Assembly (NCBI GenBank): GCA_034437455.1
Contig: DAOTUB010000371.1
Coordinates: forward strand, 1 to 64,000
Direction of reading: 5' to 3'
Origin: DAOTUB01 sp034437455
GTDB lineage: Bacteria > Chloroflexota > Anaerolineae > B4-G1
DNA: 64,000 nt
The notes under the pieces were generated by a model, which saw only the letters and a program-made list of their open reading frames with translations, searched no databases and was not told the origin of the DNA. This document shows positions 47,601 through 56,326 of this stretch, piece after piece (the stretch's first letter is position 1; every line of letters begins with the position of its first letter). A program made the position numbers and the translations under genes.

Positions 47601-48174
47601 CCAGAGCCGGGGGAATGGCGCGCCGGATGGATGGCTGCTCAGCCAGGCGATCTAGCCCCCAGAGGATGAGAGGGAAAAAGGCGAAAGCAGCAAACTCGGA
47701 AAGCGAATCGCCCCTCACGTAGACGTTAACCAGGTGGTAAGGAGCGAACGTGTAAGCTACGGCGACCAGCCAACCAGCAGCACGATTTCGCAGCAATCGT
47801 CGCGCCCAGCCATACATCCCCAGCGCCGCCGCCACGAAGAAAAGCGTCTGGGTGAGTTTAATAGCGCTGAGAATATCCAGGCCGAACAGAGTGAACGCCG
47901 CAGCCAGATAGTATGGCAGTGCGGCATAGTAGCTGAAAAAAGGATAGCCCAACCCGTAAGCAGCGTCGGGCATCCAGCGAACAGGAAAGACACCGGCGCG
48001 TAAATTGGCAGCCAGTTGATGGGTACGCAGCAACAAAAAGGGGCTATCACCGCCTCCCCGAGTGTTCAGAAAACCAGGAACCCACAAAGGCTTGGCTGCG
48101 AGCAATGCCAAAAGAAAAAGCGCCGCCAGGGGCACGACGTTTCCCCAGGCGACGCTTCTCGCACGGTTCTTCAT
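44629..48174 (-). CDS. Large multi-TM membrane protein, PTPS-related/GT-C-like
   Basis: This 1181-residue protein has an N-terminal half (about 10-600) with a dozen or so hydrophobic helices and a short loop after the first (NTRGGGDSPFLLLRTHQL) containing an acidic residue, as in GT-C glycosyltransferases. WMPDAAYGLGYPFFSYYAAL and YTFAPYHLVNVYVRGDSLSE match the 6-pyruvoyl-tetrahydropterin-synthase-related membrane family in character. The second half is soluble beta-rich modules facing outside (for example LVPGETLQVTLDWEAW, later repeated as GETLRVTAYWLA and DLRLTLYWRAL). It may assemble or export surface glycans. It begins 31 bases after the LysM/SdrD-like gene in one operon. Confidence 0.75.
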   Translation of the reverse strand: MKNRARSVAWGNVVPLAALFLLALLAAKPLWVPGFLNTRGGGDSPFLLLRTHQLAANLRAGVFPVRWMPDAAYGLGYPFFSYYAALPYYLAAAFTLFGLDILSAIKLTQTLFFVAAALGMYGWARRLLRNRAAGWLVAVAYTFAPYHLVNVYVRGDSLSEFAAFAFFPLILWGLDRLAEQPSIRRAIPPALAYAALIVTHNLSAFIFSPFILLYAVFHASRLKAGKMLLPYCSLLIVSLFISLLLSAWFFLPSLAELDHVQMTAQTTGYFFYANHFREMDLVQPKLVFDYTHASDTTPFAMGLVQAILVLGGIVLLIARRSRLPYAILGLALSTWLVTPLSRPLWDRVPWLQIVQFPWRFLSVQAFFAALLIGAIPSLTFPPTGGKDNETSLPLEGTEGGRAWIVAIVLATLLIVAGLAGLQPEYLPITADEVTVERLQLYELFTGNIGSTIRHEWLPRWVKPRPYIGPALFDPTAPPRAIPLSGELTGAEEITHEPIRRVWMVETGVDGAEVAFPLYYWPGWRATVDGAPVEIKPAPDSGYLTVRVPAGEHTVTMWLGRTPLRLAAELTSSVTALILAGLWVVGWRREARGRIRGIGQFLPLVSCFVGLIILLVLLIAFSTRIAAADDADLTMDFDEMPYLHHNPGGMDFAGWGMTGYRYSAERLVPGETLQVTLDWEAWQGGNSVTLSLVSPAAIRNDALPAVATATAQLRPGISLVVPWLGSTILELSIPRDAAPGLYLIRLEEASIYLRPVWVGEGERAAEHPVSDTFADDALRLHAIEIAQLAPDQLDVQLTWSAARPVAANYGLNLRVTDPAGNEWARPKNQTSYDTQPGYGFLPTSLWPIDHLIHDRHIVSLPAGTPPGDEYTFTVSLYRAATRESVEEFAYSVSLSEVALRPDAPVVVHFGDEIALSRLEAPEHVRQGETLRVTAYWLAVAPPSRDYVAEWRLEMKEESVSAALLHSGNGLYGTLPLAPGSSPTGWPAGAWIAGRAALPVSPTAPPGDYILSLALQDPVDGASLGHYTFPQPVRVRGRERVWELPPMQREIEASFGGMIELAGYDLKRDGNDLRLTLYWRALEVPDQHYMLFVHVADPTTGRPVAQVDTMPRGFTYPTGIWAPGEVISDEVNLSLEDVPDGRYELAVGWYVPSQTDQRLSALDRQGDPLPGDRLILPDGIALP

Positions 48175-48205
48175 CTCTCACACGGTGCGGCGATGAGCGG
48201 GCAAA

Positions 48206-49810
48206 TTAGTAACGTCTCCGCATGTTGAGCACAAAGAGCACCGCGATCCCCGCGGCCAGAAGCAACACCAGCACGCCGGCGATCCTGGCGACAGTCGCGA
48301 GGACGCGGCTGAAGGTGGATTCCCCCTCACTGTCCGGCGAACTATTGACATCGTTCGCCGGTGTAGGCTCGGCGGTCTCCTCTGAGTCCACCGCCGGGTT
48401 CGCCGCCGGGTTCACCGCCGCCTCGCCCCTCACACAGCCGAACCGAAAGTCAAAGCTAGTCCCTTCTGCCAGGGCTACATTTTGCTCGGCCATACCACTG
48501 GGTGCATAGCCTGGAGGCGGGCTTTGGATCACCCGATAGGATCCCGGAGGCAGTCCGGTAAAACAATAGGGTTCGCTGATACCATCAGAAGTATACCGAC
48601 CCACCACACCAGAGGCGTCGGCGACGGTGAACTCGACGTTGGGCAAAAGCTCCTCACTCGTCTCGTCCTGGAACGTGTCGCCATTGCGGTCGTGGTAAGC
48701 CCGCACGCAGATGGAAGCGCCTTCTGGCGTAGGAGACGCGGGAGCAGGCTCTGCCTCTTCGGGCGTTGGGGGCGCAGGCAGCGGGGTGGCGGTAGGCGGC
48801 ACGGTGGGCAGCGAGATCACCAGCGCCTGGCCGATGCTAAGCAGGTCATTGTCGCCGATGGAACCGGCGTTAAGCTCGCGGAGTTGCTCCAGGGACACAT
48901 CGTACATCAGCGCGATGCCAAAGAGTGTGTCGCCCGCCTCAACGATGTGCACAGTCGCGCCATCCGGGCGCGGCGTCGGCGTGGGACGCGGCGTAGGAGA
49001 AGGGCCAGGGGTCGCCGTCGGCGGTGCAGGCAAAGGGGTCGCCGTAGGAGGTGTTCCTGGCGACGTCACCACCAGGCTGGCGTCATCCCAATAGGCATCC
49101 TGATGCTCAAAGCCCCATTTGGTCTGAACGCGTGCGTAAACACACACCTTGCCGCTTTCTCCAACCTTGGCAGTGACCGGCCCGATGAGGGTATAGTGAT
49201 CGGGCGCCAGTTGATCCGCGCTCCAGATGATGCTTGGCGAAAAAGGATCCTTGACGCCATTCGGCTCAATGCCAACCTGAAAACACTGATTCCAGGGGTC
49301 AGAACAGGAATAACCTATCTTTTCATCGTTGTCGCAGCTATATCCGTGGGCATAGATCGAAAACTGCACCGTTGCGCCAGGTTCCAGATCTTTTACAACC
49401 TGGTAAAGCCCACCATCCTGAAGCTCGTAAAAGTTAAAGTACTGCACCGCATAGTTGCCGCTTCTGATGCGAGGTAACTCGCCCGTGAATGGATGTACAT
49501 TAGGGATAGTTTTGACCTCTGGTTGGCCATATTGGCCTCCTTTGCGCCACCAGGTTGTCCAACCCTGGGGAGTGAAGATGTTGTCGTGAAAGCTTCCATC
49601 ATGATTGCTATCGTTCGACCAGTTGTCATTGCACCAGCCTGGATCTGAATCTGGGGCACAGGTAAGCCCCTCAAACCCAGGGTTTTTTAACAAGTTTGTC
49701 CCTTCCTGCGCCAGCCGCAAGAGATCGAGGTCGGCCAGAGAAAAGACCGGCAACATCCCCATCAGCGCCACCACCAAAAGTATACCGATCAACGTCTGTT
49801 TTCGAATCAT
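48206..49810 (-). CDS. Surface-anchored LysM / SdrD-like repeat protein
   Basis: This protein has 534 residues from ATG 49810 (GGGAGGGATCTG upstream). A signal peptide (about 1-27) is followed by a carbohydrate-binding-like beta domain (about 35-240; NLLKNPGFEGLT, then VQFSIYAHGYSC). After a Pro/Thr linker comes a LysM domain (HIVEAGDTLFGIALMYDVSL), then a second linker and an SdrD/Cna-B-like domain (YHDRNGDTFQDETSEELL and FTGLPPGSYRVIQ). A final C-terminal membrane helix ends in NMRRRY. LysM binds peptidoglycan or related glycans. The protein is probably held at the membrane with the LysM reaching the wall or matrix. It lies between two glycosyltransferase-like genes. Confidence 0.85.
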   Translation of the reverse strand: MIRKQTLIGILLVVALMGMLPVFSLADLDLLRLAQEGTNLLKNPGFEGLTCAPDSDPGWCNDNWSNDSNHDGSFHDNIFTPQGWTTWWRKGGQYGQPEVKTIPNVHPFTGELPRIRSGNYAVQYFNFYELQDGGLYQVVKDLEPGATVQFSIYAHGYSCDNDEKIGYSCSDPWNQCFQVGIEPNGVKDPFSPSIIWSADQLAPDHYTLIGPVTAKVGESGKVCVYARVQTKWGFEHQDAYWDDASLVVTSPGTPPTATPLPAPPTATPGPSPTPRPTPTPRPDGATVHIVEAGDTLFGIALMYDVSLEQLRELNAGSIGDNDLLSIGQALVISLPTVPPTATPLPAPPTPEEAEPAPASPTPEGASICVRAYHDRNGDTFQDETSEELLPNVEFTVADASGVVGRYTSDGISEPYCFTGLPPGSYRVIQSPPPGYAPSGMAEQNVALAEGTSFDFRFGCVRGEAAVNPAANPAVDSEETAEPTPANDVNSSPDSEGESTFSRVLATVARIAGVLVLLLAAGIAVLFVLNMRRRY

Positions 49811-49885
49811 CAGATCCCTCCCTATAATGAACAATGTAGCAACTCGCGATGAAAAACTATAGAAACGATGCGTATTGGATGTTAT

Positions 49886-51970
49886 TCATTGATCCATTGT
49901 CCATTTATTTGGTACTACCAACTCATCTCCTAACGATTCCCCAGATGGGGTTACTACCTCAAGTCGTTCCATTGTCGGCCAGGTGTAAAATCCTACAACA
50001 AGCCGAGGTTCACGCATCCACTCGCCCGGCGATTCCAACACGTGGGTGTCCACAATCGTGTCTCCGCTGCGCCACAGGCTTGTAGGGTGATACCCCTCAG
50101 CGGGTTCTCCATCATCCTGATCCACCAACCGCTCTCCATCATAGAGATGTACAAAGACCGTGTAATTCTCCAGGGGAGACGCCAGCGCCTCCCACTCCAA
50201 CTGCACGGTCCATTTCTGAGCACCGCTCTCGACCGTGTAATCAACTAATGCGATCTGGTCGCCAAAGCGAGCCACATAATCAGCCGATGGCCCCACCCCG
50301 AGAGCAATGGTATAAGCTACATAAGCCGGGTAAGGAGCGGTCTCCAGATCACCCTGCGCCAGCGGCCCGGTGTGTGCCTCAATGCGCACATTGCCCGGCA
50401 GAGGGGCCAGGTATCGCTCCACACCATCGTAAGGCCAGATCAAAAGCAACGTCGTTCCGGTCAGAACCGGGGATGTATCCGGCAAAAACTTGATCACCCT
50501 CTCGTTCTCCGGCACGAGAAACGGAATCGCGGCCCACTCGTCCCACAGCCTGCTATCCACATAGACCTGTCGCTCAGAGCGAGATTCGCTCACCGAGGCC
50601 GCGAGTCCGCTTCCGTCCCAACCGACGCCGGTGAAACGATTGACCTCGGCGGCCAGTTCGGTGGCGGCCTTCTCGAAAGCGTACGCCGTTCGCGGATCGG
50701 TTCCGTAGCGGACAAAGTAATCTCGAACAGTCGTGGCCAGACTAACAACCAGGATCGCACACACCAGCGCAATCGCCCATCCACGCCGGACTCGCTGCTC
50801 CAACCAGGTCAGCGCCGCGTCTAGCCCCAGCGCGGGAAAGATGACCAGGAGAGGCAACACGCCCACCGCTCGCAGAAAGTGTGGCGCATCTTCGGCCAGC
50901 CAGGTAGGTACGAGCATCAACCCTACCCAGAGCAGAGCAAGCACAGAGGCGGCCTCCCGGCGTCGCGCGCGGAGCACGGCTTGCACCAACCCCCACACCA
51001 TCGCCGCTCCCATCAAGGGGTCAAAGACCGGTCGCCCCGGCAGGTTGTGGCGGGGGATGACATCTCCACGGACGAAAAACATCCCCAGTGTGCCAATCAG
51101 TTGGCGGCCCAGCGTGCCCCAAAGGTCGCCGCCGTTGATGAGCGGGTTAAAGACCGACGCCTGACCAGGGCGTCCCATCACTACGTCCCAATGACCCACC
51201 GCGTAGATAGCCAGCGGCGCCAGCGTCACCAGTGTCCCCACCACGAAACAGATGACTTCTGACCACGGCTTTTCACCCTGTCCGGTGAACAACAAGTAGA
51301 CGGCAAAAGCAGCCAGTATAAAAGGCGTGACGCGAACTGGCAAGTAGGTGTAAAAGCTGAAGCCATACAAAAGCCCAGTCAGCAGCCAGTCGCGCCGACG
51401 ACGCGAACGAGCAGCTCGCGCGCCAAGCCATAGTACCAATGCCAGCGACAGCGACAGCGTGACGGCGCGAAAACCGACACGGCTGAGTCGGATATGCCAG
51501 AAAGTGATCGCCAGAACTGCCGCGCTCAACAGAGCCAGCCGCCGATTGCTTTCAATCCCCCGGTCGGGATTCTGTCTTTCTCGTGGAGAACGCGAGGTCA
51601 GGCGATGGTCAAACCAGGCGCGGACCATCAGATAAGTAGCAGGAATTGTCAAAGTACCACAAACAGCCGCCGCCAGACGCAGCGCGCCCGGCGTGCGGCC
51701 CAGCAAGTTCACCGTGGCGGCGACGAGATAGATAAACAAAGGCTCGCGGCCACGATTGGCGGCAAAGTAAATGGGCCACTGGCCCTGGAGGACGCCCAAG
51801 GCATCCAGGCCGTTGAACGCTTCGTCGTGATAAAGCCCCGGCGGAATCTCTCCCAGGGCAAAGATGCGCAGCACCGCCGCCAGCGCCGTGACGCCTGCGA
51901 CCAGGGCAAGCTCTCTCAGCCCATGGCGCCAGCGGTCTGGTAGAAATTCGCCGCCTGCCGAACTTTTCAA
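49886..51970 (-). CDS. GT39/PMT-like multi-TM glycosyltransferase
   Basis: This GT-C enzyme has about 694 residues. GLYHDEAFNGLDAL near the N-terminus is the DE-containing first loop typical of the ArnT/PMT group, which uses polyprenyl-phosphate-sugar donors. GREPLFIYLVAATVNLLG is the second conserved loop. About ten to twelve helices reach residue 420 or so, and a periplasmic beta-rich C-terminal domain follows. The start is uncertain: the TATAAT ends one base before the farthest upstream in-frame TTG (51979), so I prefer the TTG at 51970, which would be almost leaderless. It is first of a three-gene operon with the LysM protein and the giant membrane protein. Confidence 0.82.
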   Translation of the reverse strand: MKSSAGGEFLPDRWRHGLRELALVAGVTALAAVLRIFALGEIPPGLYHDEAFNGLDALGVLQGQWPIYFAANRGREPLFIYLVAATVNLLGRTPGALRLAAAVCGTLTIPATYLMVRAWFDHRLTSRSPRERQNPDRGIESNRRLALLSAAVLAITFWHIRLSRVGFRAVTLSLSLALVLWLGARAARSRRRRDWLLTGLLYGFSFYTYLPVRVTPFILAAFAVYLLFTGQGEKPWSEVICFVVGTLVTLAPLAIYAVGHWDVVMGRPGQASVFNPLINGGDLWGTLGRQLIGTLGMFFVRGDVIPRHNLPGRPVFDPLMGAAMVWGLVQAVLRARRREAASVLALLWVGLMLVPTWLAEDAPHFLRAVGVLPLLVIFPALGLDAALTWLEQRVRRGWAIALVCAILVVSLATTVRDYFVRYGTDPRTAYAFEKAATELAAEVNRFTGVGWDGSGLAASVSESRSERQVYVDSRLWDEWAAIPFLVPENERVIKFLPDTSPVLTGTTLLLIWPYDGVERYLAPLPGNVRIEAHTGPLAQGDLETAPYPAYVAYTIALGVGPSADYVARFGDQIALVDYTVESGAQKWTVQLEWEALASPLENYTVFVHLYDGERLVDQDDGEPAEGYHPTSLWRSGDTIVDTHVLESPGEWMREPRLVVGFYTWPTMERLEVVTPSGESLGDELVVPNKWTMDQ

Positions 51971-51979
51971 AGCGTGCAA

Positions 51980-52007
51980 ATTATAGCATGATGCATACGC
52001 CTGTCAA
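51980..52007 (-). promoter_or_regulatory. Consensus promoter of the GT39-LysM operon
   Basis: TTGACA (52002-52007), 16 bases, TATAAT (51980-51985) on the minus strand: both hexamers are perfect. The start point would be near 51973, only a few bases before the likely TTG start. The stretch 52008-52053 shows nothing else. Confidence 0.8.
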
Positions 52008-52053
52008 ACATTCGTCAAGGACGTCCAATTTGCCCGCGACGCACCGGCGCGGG

Positions 52054-53919
52054 TCAAAAGTTTGACAGGATCTCGGCTTTCTTCGCCTCATATTCCTGGA
52101 ATGTGATCAGACCGGTGTTGTACAGTTCCTTGAGCTTTTGCAATTTCTGGGCAATGTCATCCACCTGGGGGATAGCGACGCCGCTCTCAAAAATGTCGGG
52201 GATACCGTCGCCGTCTGCGTCTGCAAAGACCGACATGGCTTGCTGATAGGCTCGTCGCACGTCGGAGGGCATGTCATCCACGCTCGTGTACGTTCGTCCC
52301 TGGTAGATCACCGTGCCCGGCGCGGCGGCATCCACGCCGATGGGAGAAATGGCTGCATCCCCTGGAACGCCTCTCCTCCTCAACCTACCGACGAGTTTGT
52401 GGGGCACGACCAACGCAAGTATGGCCAACGGAATGAACAAGGGCGCAAAGACAACCAGGAAGGCTCCTCCCAACACCGTCAGGATGGCCCGAAGCAAGGC
52501 GTCCTCGCGCGTTCCATCTGCACTGACGCACTCGACGTGCGGCTCGCTTTCGCCAGGCTTGTGATAGCTGCGTTGCACGGAATAGTACTCCAGGCTGGCG
52601 CTCTCCGGGCAGATGAAATTCCCTACCAATCCGAAGGTTGCATCTGGCGCGACGCCCATAGCAACGCCGCCAATCCCACCCATCGAAACGAGCGCGCAGA
52701 ATCCCGAAATCATGAGCGCGGTGATCAAGGCGCCGAATTGAAGAGGAAGTTGAACCAGAGATCGCTTGGTCATTTTTATCCTCCTGACTTGTATGCTCAA
52801 TCGGTAGACGCGGTACCGCTTGTAGAGCTTGGCCCCCGCCCGCTCGGCAAGGATCGGCGTCCGCGGGTTATCCTCCGACGTGAGCGACATGTCGGCCCAC
52901 TTGAATCCCTTCGCCCTGGCACGCTTGGCCATCTCGTCAAATAGCAGCACGCTGACGCCGGTGTCCCAATACTCAGGCAGCACCAGCACGCTCTTGATGG
53001 TCAAGCTCTCGGGCTGGCGGCGACTGTGCCACCACAGCTTGACGTAATCCCAGGGATAGCGCAGCCCATTGGCGTGGATGAGCACCTCGTTCAGGTTGGC
53101 GATGCCGGGGAACCAGCCGATGGTCTCCCCATCCACCTCTGCAAACAGGATCAGCTCGGGGTCGGCGATGTCGCGGAAGGGCATCAGCATAGCCTCCAAT
53201 GCATCTCGATGCCAGCCGATGTGATCCGGGAGATGGGACAAAGCGATGTTCAACAGACGATGAATGCGCCCGACATCATCTTGCCAGTGCGCCAAGTCGG
53301 CCCCACGGATGGCGATGTTCCCGCGCTGGCGAAGCCTTTCGGCCAGGCGGGAGAGCCGCTGCAGGGCCGGGGCCTCTTCCTCCAGATCGAAGGCGTAGGC
53401 CAGGTTATCCCCCCGCGCCGGTCGGAAGCCAAAGCGCTCCATGAAGTGTTGATAGTATGGCGGTGTGTGCCCGCAGAGCAGCGCCGGCGGACGGTCGCGC
53501 CCCTCGATGAGCACTCCGTAGCTATCCTCATAGTCCAGGTTGAACGGGCCAAAGAGCGCGTCGAGATCGCGCCGCCTGGCCCATTCGATGACGTGATTGA
53601 GCAACGCCTCGGCAACGGTATAGTTCTCCACATACTCGAAAAAACCGAATACGCACTCTTGTTTCTGACGCCGCTCGTTGGCGAACTTGTCCTCCGCCGC
53701 GCAGATGGTGCCCACCGGTTCGCCATCCCGCCAGGCGATGAAAAACTCGGCCTGACCGCGCTTGAAAAAAGTCCCACGCTCCGGATCAATTGTCTTGGCG
53801 CGTTCGGGGAGCAAGGGAGGCACCCACAGCGGGTCGTCGCGGTAGATGCGCCAGGGGAAGATGAGAAAGGTGCGCCGCTCTCTGGCCGTGCGGATGGGAA
53901 GAATTTCAAGCGCGCTCAT
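52054..53919 (-). CDS. GNAT-like protein fused in frame to a two-TM SHOCT protein
   Basis: This 621-residue frame starts at ATG 53919, after GAGGAGGCGT. Residues of about 1-380 are a GNAT-like protein with two acetyltransferase-type halves (FFIAWRDGEPVGTICAAEDK; later LTIKSVLVLPEYWDTGVSVL and PILAERAGAKLYKRY). From residue 383 a second unit begins at an internal ATG: two hydrophobic helices (about 395-420 and 475-505), an extracytoplasmic Cys-containing loop and a DADGDGIPDIFES calcium-binding-like loop. It ends in a SHOCT domain (LQKLKELYNTGLITFQEYEA). A perfect ribosome site sits before the internal ATG, so the second unit (239 residues) may also be made alone. The natural gene count here is uncertain. 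Confidence 0.8.
   Translation of the reverse strand: MSALEILPIRTARERRTFLIFPWRIYRDDPLWVPPLLPERAKTIDPERGTFFKRGQAEFFIAWRDGEPVGTICAAEDKFANERRQKQECVFGFFEYVENYTVAEALLNHVIEWARRRDLDALFGPFNLDYEDSYGVLIEGRDRPPALLCGHTPPYYQHFMERFGFRPARGDNLAYAFDLEEEAPALQRLSRLAERLRQRGNIAIRGADLAHWQDDVGRIHRLLNIALSHLPDHIGWHRDALEAMLMPFRDIADPELILFAEVDGETIGWFPGIANLNEVLIHANGLRYPWDYVKLWWHSRRQPESLTIKSVLVLPEYWDTGVSVLLFDEMAKRARAKGFKWADMSLTSEDNPRTPILAERAGAKLYKRYRVYRLSIQVRRIKMTKRSLVQLPLQFGALITALMISGFCALVSMGGIGGVAMGVAPDATFGLVGNFICPESASLEYYSVQRSYHKPGESEPHVECVSADGTREDALLRAILTVLGGAFLVVFAPLFIPLAILALVVPHKLVGRLRRRGVPGDAAISPIGVDAAAPGTVIYQGRTYTSVDDMPSDVRRAYQQAMSVFADADGDGIPDIFESGVAIPQVDDIAQKLQKLKELYNTGLITFQEYEAKKAEILSNF
52771..52785 (-). promoter_or_regulatory. 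Internal ribosome binding site and start codon
   Basis: Within the fused frame, AGGAGG (52780-52785) precedes ATG 52771-52773 by six bases. This is a textbook start for the two-TM/SHOCT protein. A CAA codon at 52789-52791, just upstream, is one base from TAA, which would have ended the GNAT protein. Confidence 0.7.
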
Positions 53920-55283
53920 ACGCCTCCTCGTTGCGCCTGGGCAACCCGTCGTTGCTCTAACTCTCGACAGACCTGGGCATAGCGCTCCCTGCCCAGAGGA
54001 TATAGAATGGCGAATAAAATCCCACCACACAATAGGATAGCGGGGATCGGCCCGATCATGATGCGAATGCCCAGAAGCGCGTTGGCGGGCTGTTGGGCAG
54101 CGTTGGGCACGTAGCCGGTGACTTCGAGGAGCAGGAGCACGAGCGGGATGGCTATCGAGGAGGCCGCTTTTTTCATCAGCGTGACCAGGCTGTAGAACAT
54201 GCCTTCGTGTCGCTCGCCCGTTTGCCACTCGCCCCACTCGATGGCGTCGGGAATGATGGACCAGGGGAGCACGTGCGCCGCTCCCACGCCAATCCCTGCC
54301 AGGACGCAGAGAAACAGGATGAACGCGAGATCGGTCGCGGGGGTCACGGTGATCAGCACGATCTGCACGACTGCCCAGAACGCGATCCCGGCGACGTAGG
54401 CCCAGCGTTTGTTCCAGCGCCGAGACGCTCGTTCCCAGAACGGCAGGGCAAAGATGGCAGTGACGAAAATCACGCCCATAATCAAGTCGCTCTGCGATTC
54501 ACGCTGCACGCAGTACTTGATGAAATAGAGCAACGTCGACTGGAGCACGTCTACCGCGACCCAGGTGAGCAGAAAGATCACCATGCCAAAGACAAAGGGA
54601 CGGTTTTTCATCGCTGCCCGCAACGAGTGGAGCAGTTTGGGCTGTCCTTGCGTCATATACTCCGGGCGCTCGCGCGTGCCGAAAAAGGTGAGCAGCAAGG
54701 GCAGCGCGCTGGCGAGGCCGAAAATCGCGCCCATCATCAGCACGCGAGGTGCGTTTTCTGGTGTGAACGCGCTGACAATGATCAAGGGGATGGTGAACGA
54801 CACCAGGCCGCCCAGGATGGAGAAAAACATGCGGTAGGAGGTCAACGCGGTGCGCTCGTCATAGTCCGGGGTCAGCTCGGGGGTGAGCGCAAAGTAGGGC
54901 ATGTAGACGAAGGTGGCCGCGGCGTCGTAAACGACGTAAGCGACGGCGTAATAGATGACCAGGGCCAACTCGCTCCCCAACGGCGGTCGCCACCAGAGCA
55001 TGGTAAAGGCGAGGGCAAAGGGCAATGCCCCAAACAACAAAAAGGGGCGTCTCCGCCCCCAGCGCGTCCGCGTGCGGTCAGAGACGTGGCCGATCAGGGG
55101 ATCGTTGACGTAATCCCAGCTCCGCCCGATGAAAATCGCGGCGGCAGCGATGCCGGGAGAGATGTGCACGACGTCGGTCAGAAAGATGGCGAAATACGCC
55201 CCAATGATCGTCGAGGTCAGGCTGAAGCCGGTATCGCCGGCGCCGTAGAGGAGCTTGGTGCGGCGTGATAGACGATCGGACAT
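53916..55283 (-). CDS. GPH-type sugar:cation symporter (MFS)
   Basis: This 455-residue, twelve-helix transporter belongs to the glycoside-pentoside-hexuronide group. The start LLYGAGDTGFSLTSTIIGAY, the loop SWDYVNDPLIGHVSDRTRTR with WGRRRPF, and the second-half LPFWERASRRWNKRW are family marks (MelB-like). It imports a sugar or glycoside with H+ or Na+; the substrate is unknown. An ATGA overlap (53916-53919) couples it to the GNAT fusion gene. Its start follows AGAGGAACG. Confidence 0.9.
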   Translation of the reverse strand: MSDRLSRRTKLLYGAGDTGFSLTSTIIGAYFAIFLTDVVHISPGIAAAAIFIGRSWDYVNDPLIGHVSDRTRTRWGRRRPFLLFGALPFALAFTMLWWRPPLGSELALVIYYAVAYVVYDAAATFVYMPYFALTPELTPDYDERTALTSYRMFFSILGGLVSFTIPLIIVSAFTPENAPRVLMMGAIFGLASALPLLLTFFGTRERPEYMTQGQPKLLHSLRAAMKNRPFVFGMVIFLLTWVAVDVLQSTLLYFIKYCVQRESQSDLIMGVIFVTAIFALPFWERASRRWNKRWAYVAGIAFWAVVQIVLITVTPATDLAFILFLCVLAGIGVGAAHVLPWSIIPDAIEWGEWQTGERHEGMFYSLVTLMKKAASSIAIPLVLLLLEVTGYVPNAAQQPANALLGIRIMIGPIPAILLCGGILFAILYPLGRERYAQVCRELEQRRVAQAQRGGV

Positions 55284-55311
55284 AGCAATCGTTCCTCTGT
55301 TTTGGTGATTC

Positions 55312-56262
55312 TCACAAGCAGTGGCGCAGCTTTTCTGGCGAGATGTTGCCTCCGCTGAGAATGAGGGCGATAGTTTTGCCCCGCACGCGCTCTTTCGCCT
55401 GTAGCGCAGCCGCTAGCGGGGCCGCCCCAGCGAGTTCCGCCAGCGTCTTGGCCTTTTCCAGGTACAGCCGCACTGCCTGCCGCATCTCATCCTCTTCCAC
55501 CAGCAAAAAGTCGTCCAGGTGTTGCCACAAGATCTGCTGGGGCAGCATGAAGGGAGTGCTGGTCGCCAATCCCTCGGCCTCGGTCTCCATCTGGGCGGCG
55601 GTGTGCTGGCGGTTCTTCCAGGTCAGGTAGGCGGCGGGGGCCGCAGCCGCCTGCACGCCGATCACCTGGATGGCGGGGTTGATCGTTTTCGCCGCCAGGC
55701 AAGCGCCCGACGCGCCGCTCCCGCCGCCAACCGGCACAAAAATCATCTCCACATCTGGCTGCTGCTCCAGGATCTCGAGGGTGTGGGTCCCCACGCCGGC
55801 GATCAGGTGCGGCTCGTCGCCGGAGGAGATGTAGCGCAGCCCTTGCTCTCGCGCCACCCCTTCGCAGTGGAGCTTGGCCGCCTCAAAGTCCTGACCGTGA
55901 AAGACGACCTCGGCCCCGTAACTCTCCATCGCCTCTACCTTGACCGGGTTGGCTCCTTCGGGAGCGACGATGACGGCGCGCACGCCAAAGAGCCGGGCGG
56001 CGTAGGCGATGGATTGGCCGTGGTTGCCGGTGGAGGCGGTGATGACGCCCCGCTCTCGCTCGGCGTCCGTCAGCCGCGAGACGAGGTTGATGCCGCCCCG
56101 CACTTTGAACGCGCCGACGGACTGGTAGTTTTCGTGCTTTACGTAGACGCGCGCTTCCAGCAGCCGATCCAGAGTGGGATAATGGTGTAGGGGCGTCGGC
56201 GAGAGATAGTTGGCGATGACGCGGCGGGCTTGTAATACATCTAAAAATGTTGGTAGGTTCAC
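55312..56262 (-). CDS. Threonine/serine dehydratase-like PLP enzyme
   Basis: This protein has 316 residues from GTG 56262, twelve bases after AGGAGG; longer frames overlap the previous gene. It is a fold-type II PLP enzyme: YQSVGAFKVRGG holds the Schiff-base Lys, ITASTGNHGQSIAYAA binds the substrate, VPVGGGSGASG is the phosphate-binding glycine loop, and LILSGGN contacts the pyridine ring. It has no ACT domain, as in catabolic threonine dehydratases or related racemases. It likely deaminates Thr or Ser to 2-oxo acids. It lies in the operon with the OYE and transporter genes. Confidence 0.87.
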   Translation of the reverse strand: MNLPTFLDVLQARRVIANYLSPTPLHHYPTLDRLLEARVYVKHENYQSVGAFKVRGGINLVSRLTDAERERGVITASTGNHGQSIAYAARLFGVRAVIVAPEGANPVKVEAMESYGAEVVFHGQDFEAAKLHCEGVAREQGLRYISSGDEPHLIAGVGTHTLEILEQQPDVEMIFVPVGGGSGASGACLAAKTINPAIQVIGVQAAAAPAAYLTWKNRQHTAAQMETEAEGLATSTPFMLPQQILWQHLDDFLLVEEDEMRQAVRLYLEKAKTLAELAGAAPLAAALQAKERVRGKTIALILSGGNISPEKLRHCL

Positions 56263-56326
56263 CGGTAGTTTTTTCCTCCTGATACAGCTAACAACGTTCT
56301 GCTTTTTACAGTCCGCCATGCGGCAA

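Noticed and set aside
54093..54237. Longer N-terminus for the GNAT fusion, extending into the symporter gene
   Set aside because: The upstream stretch is an out-of-frame shadow of the symporter; ATG 53919 has a strong ribosome site and the family's usual start.
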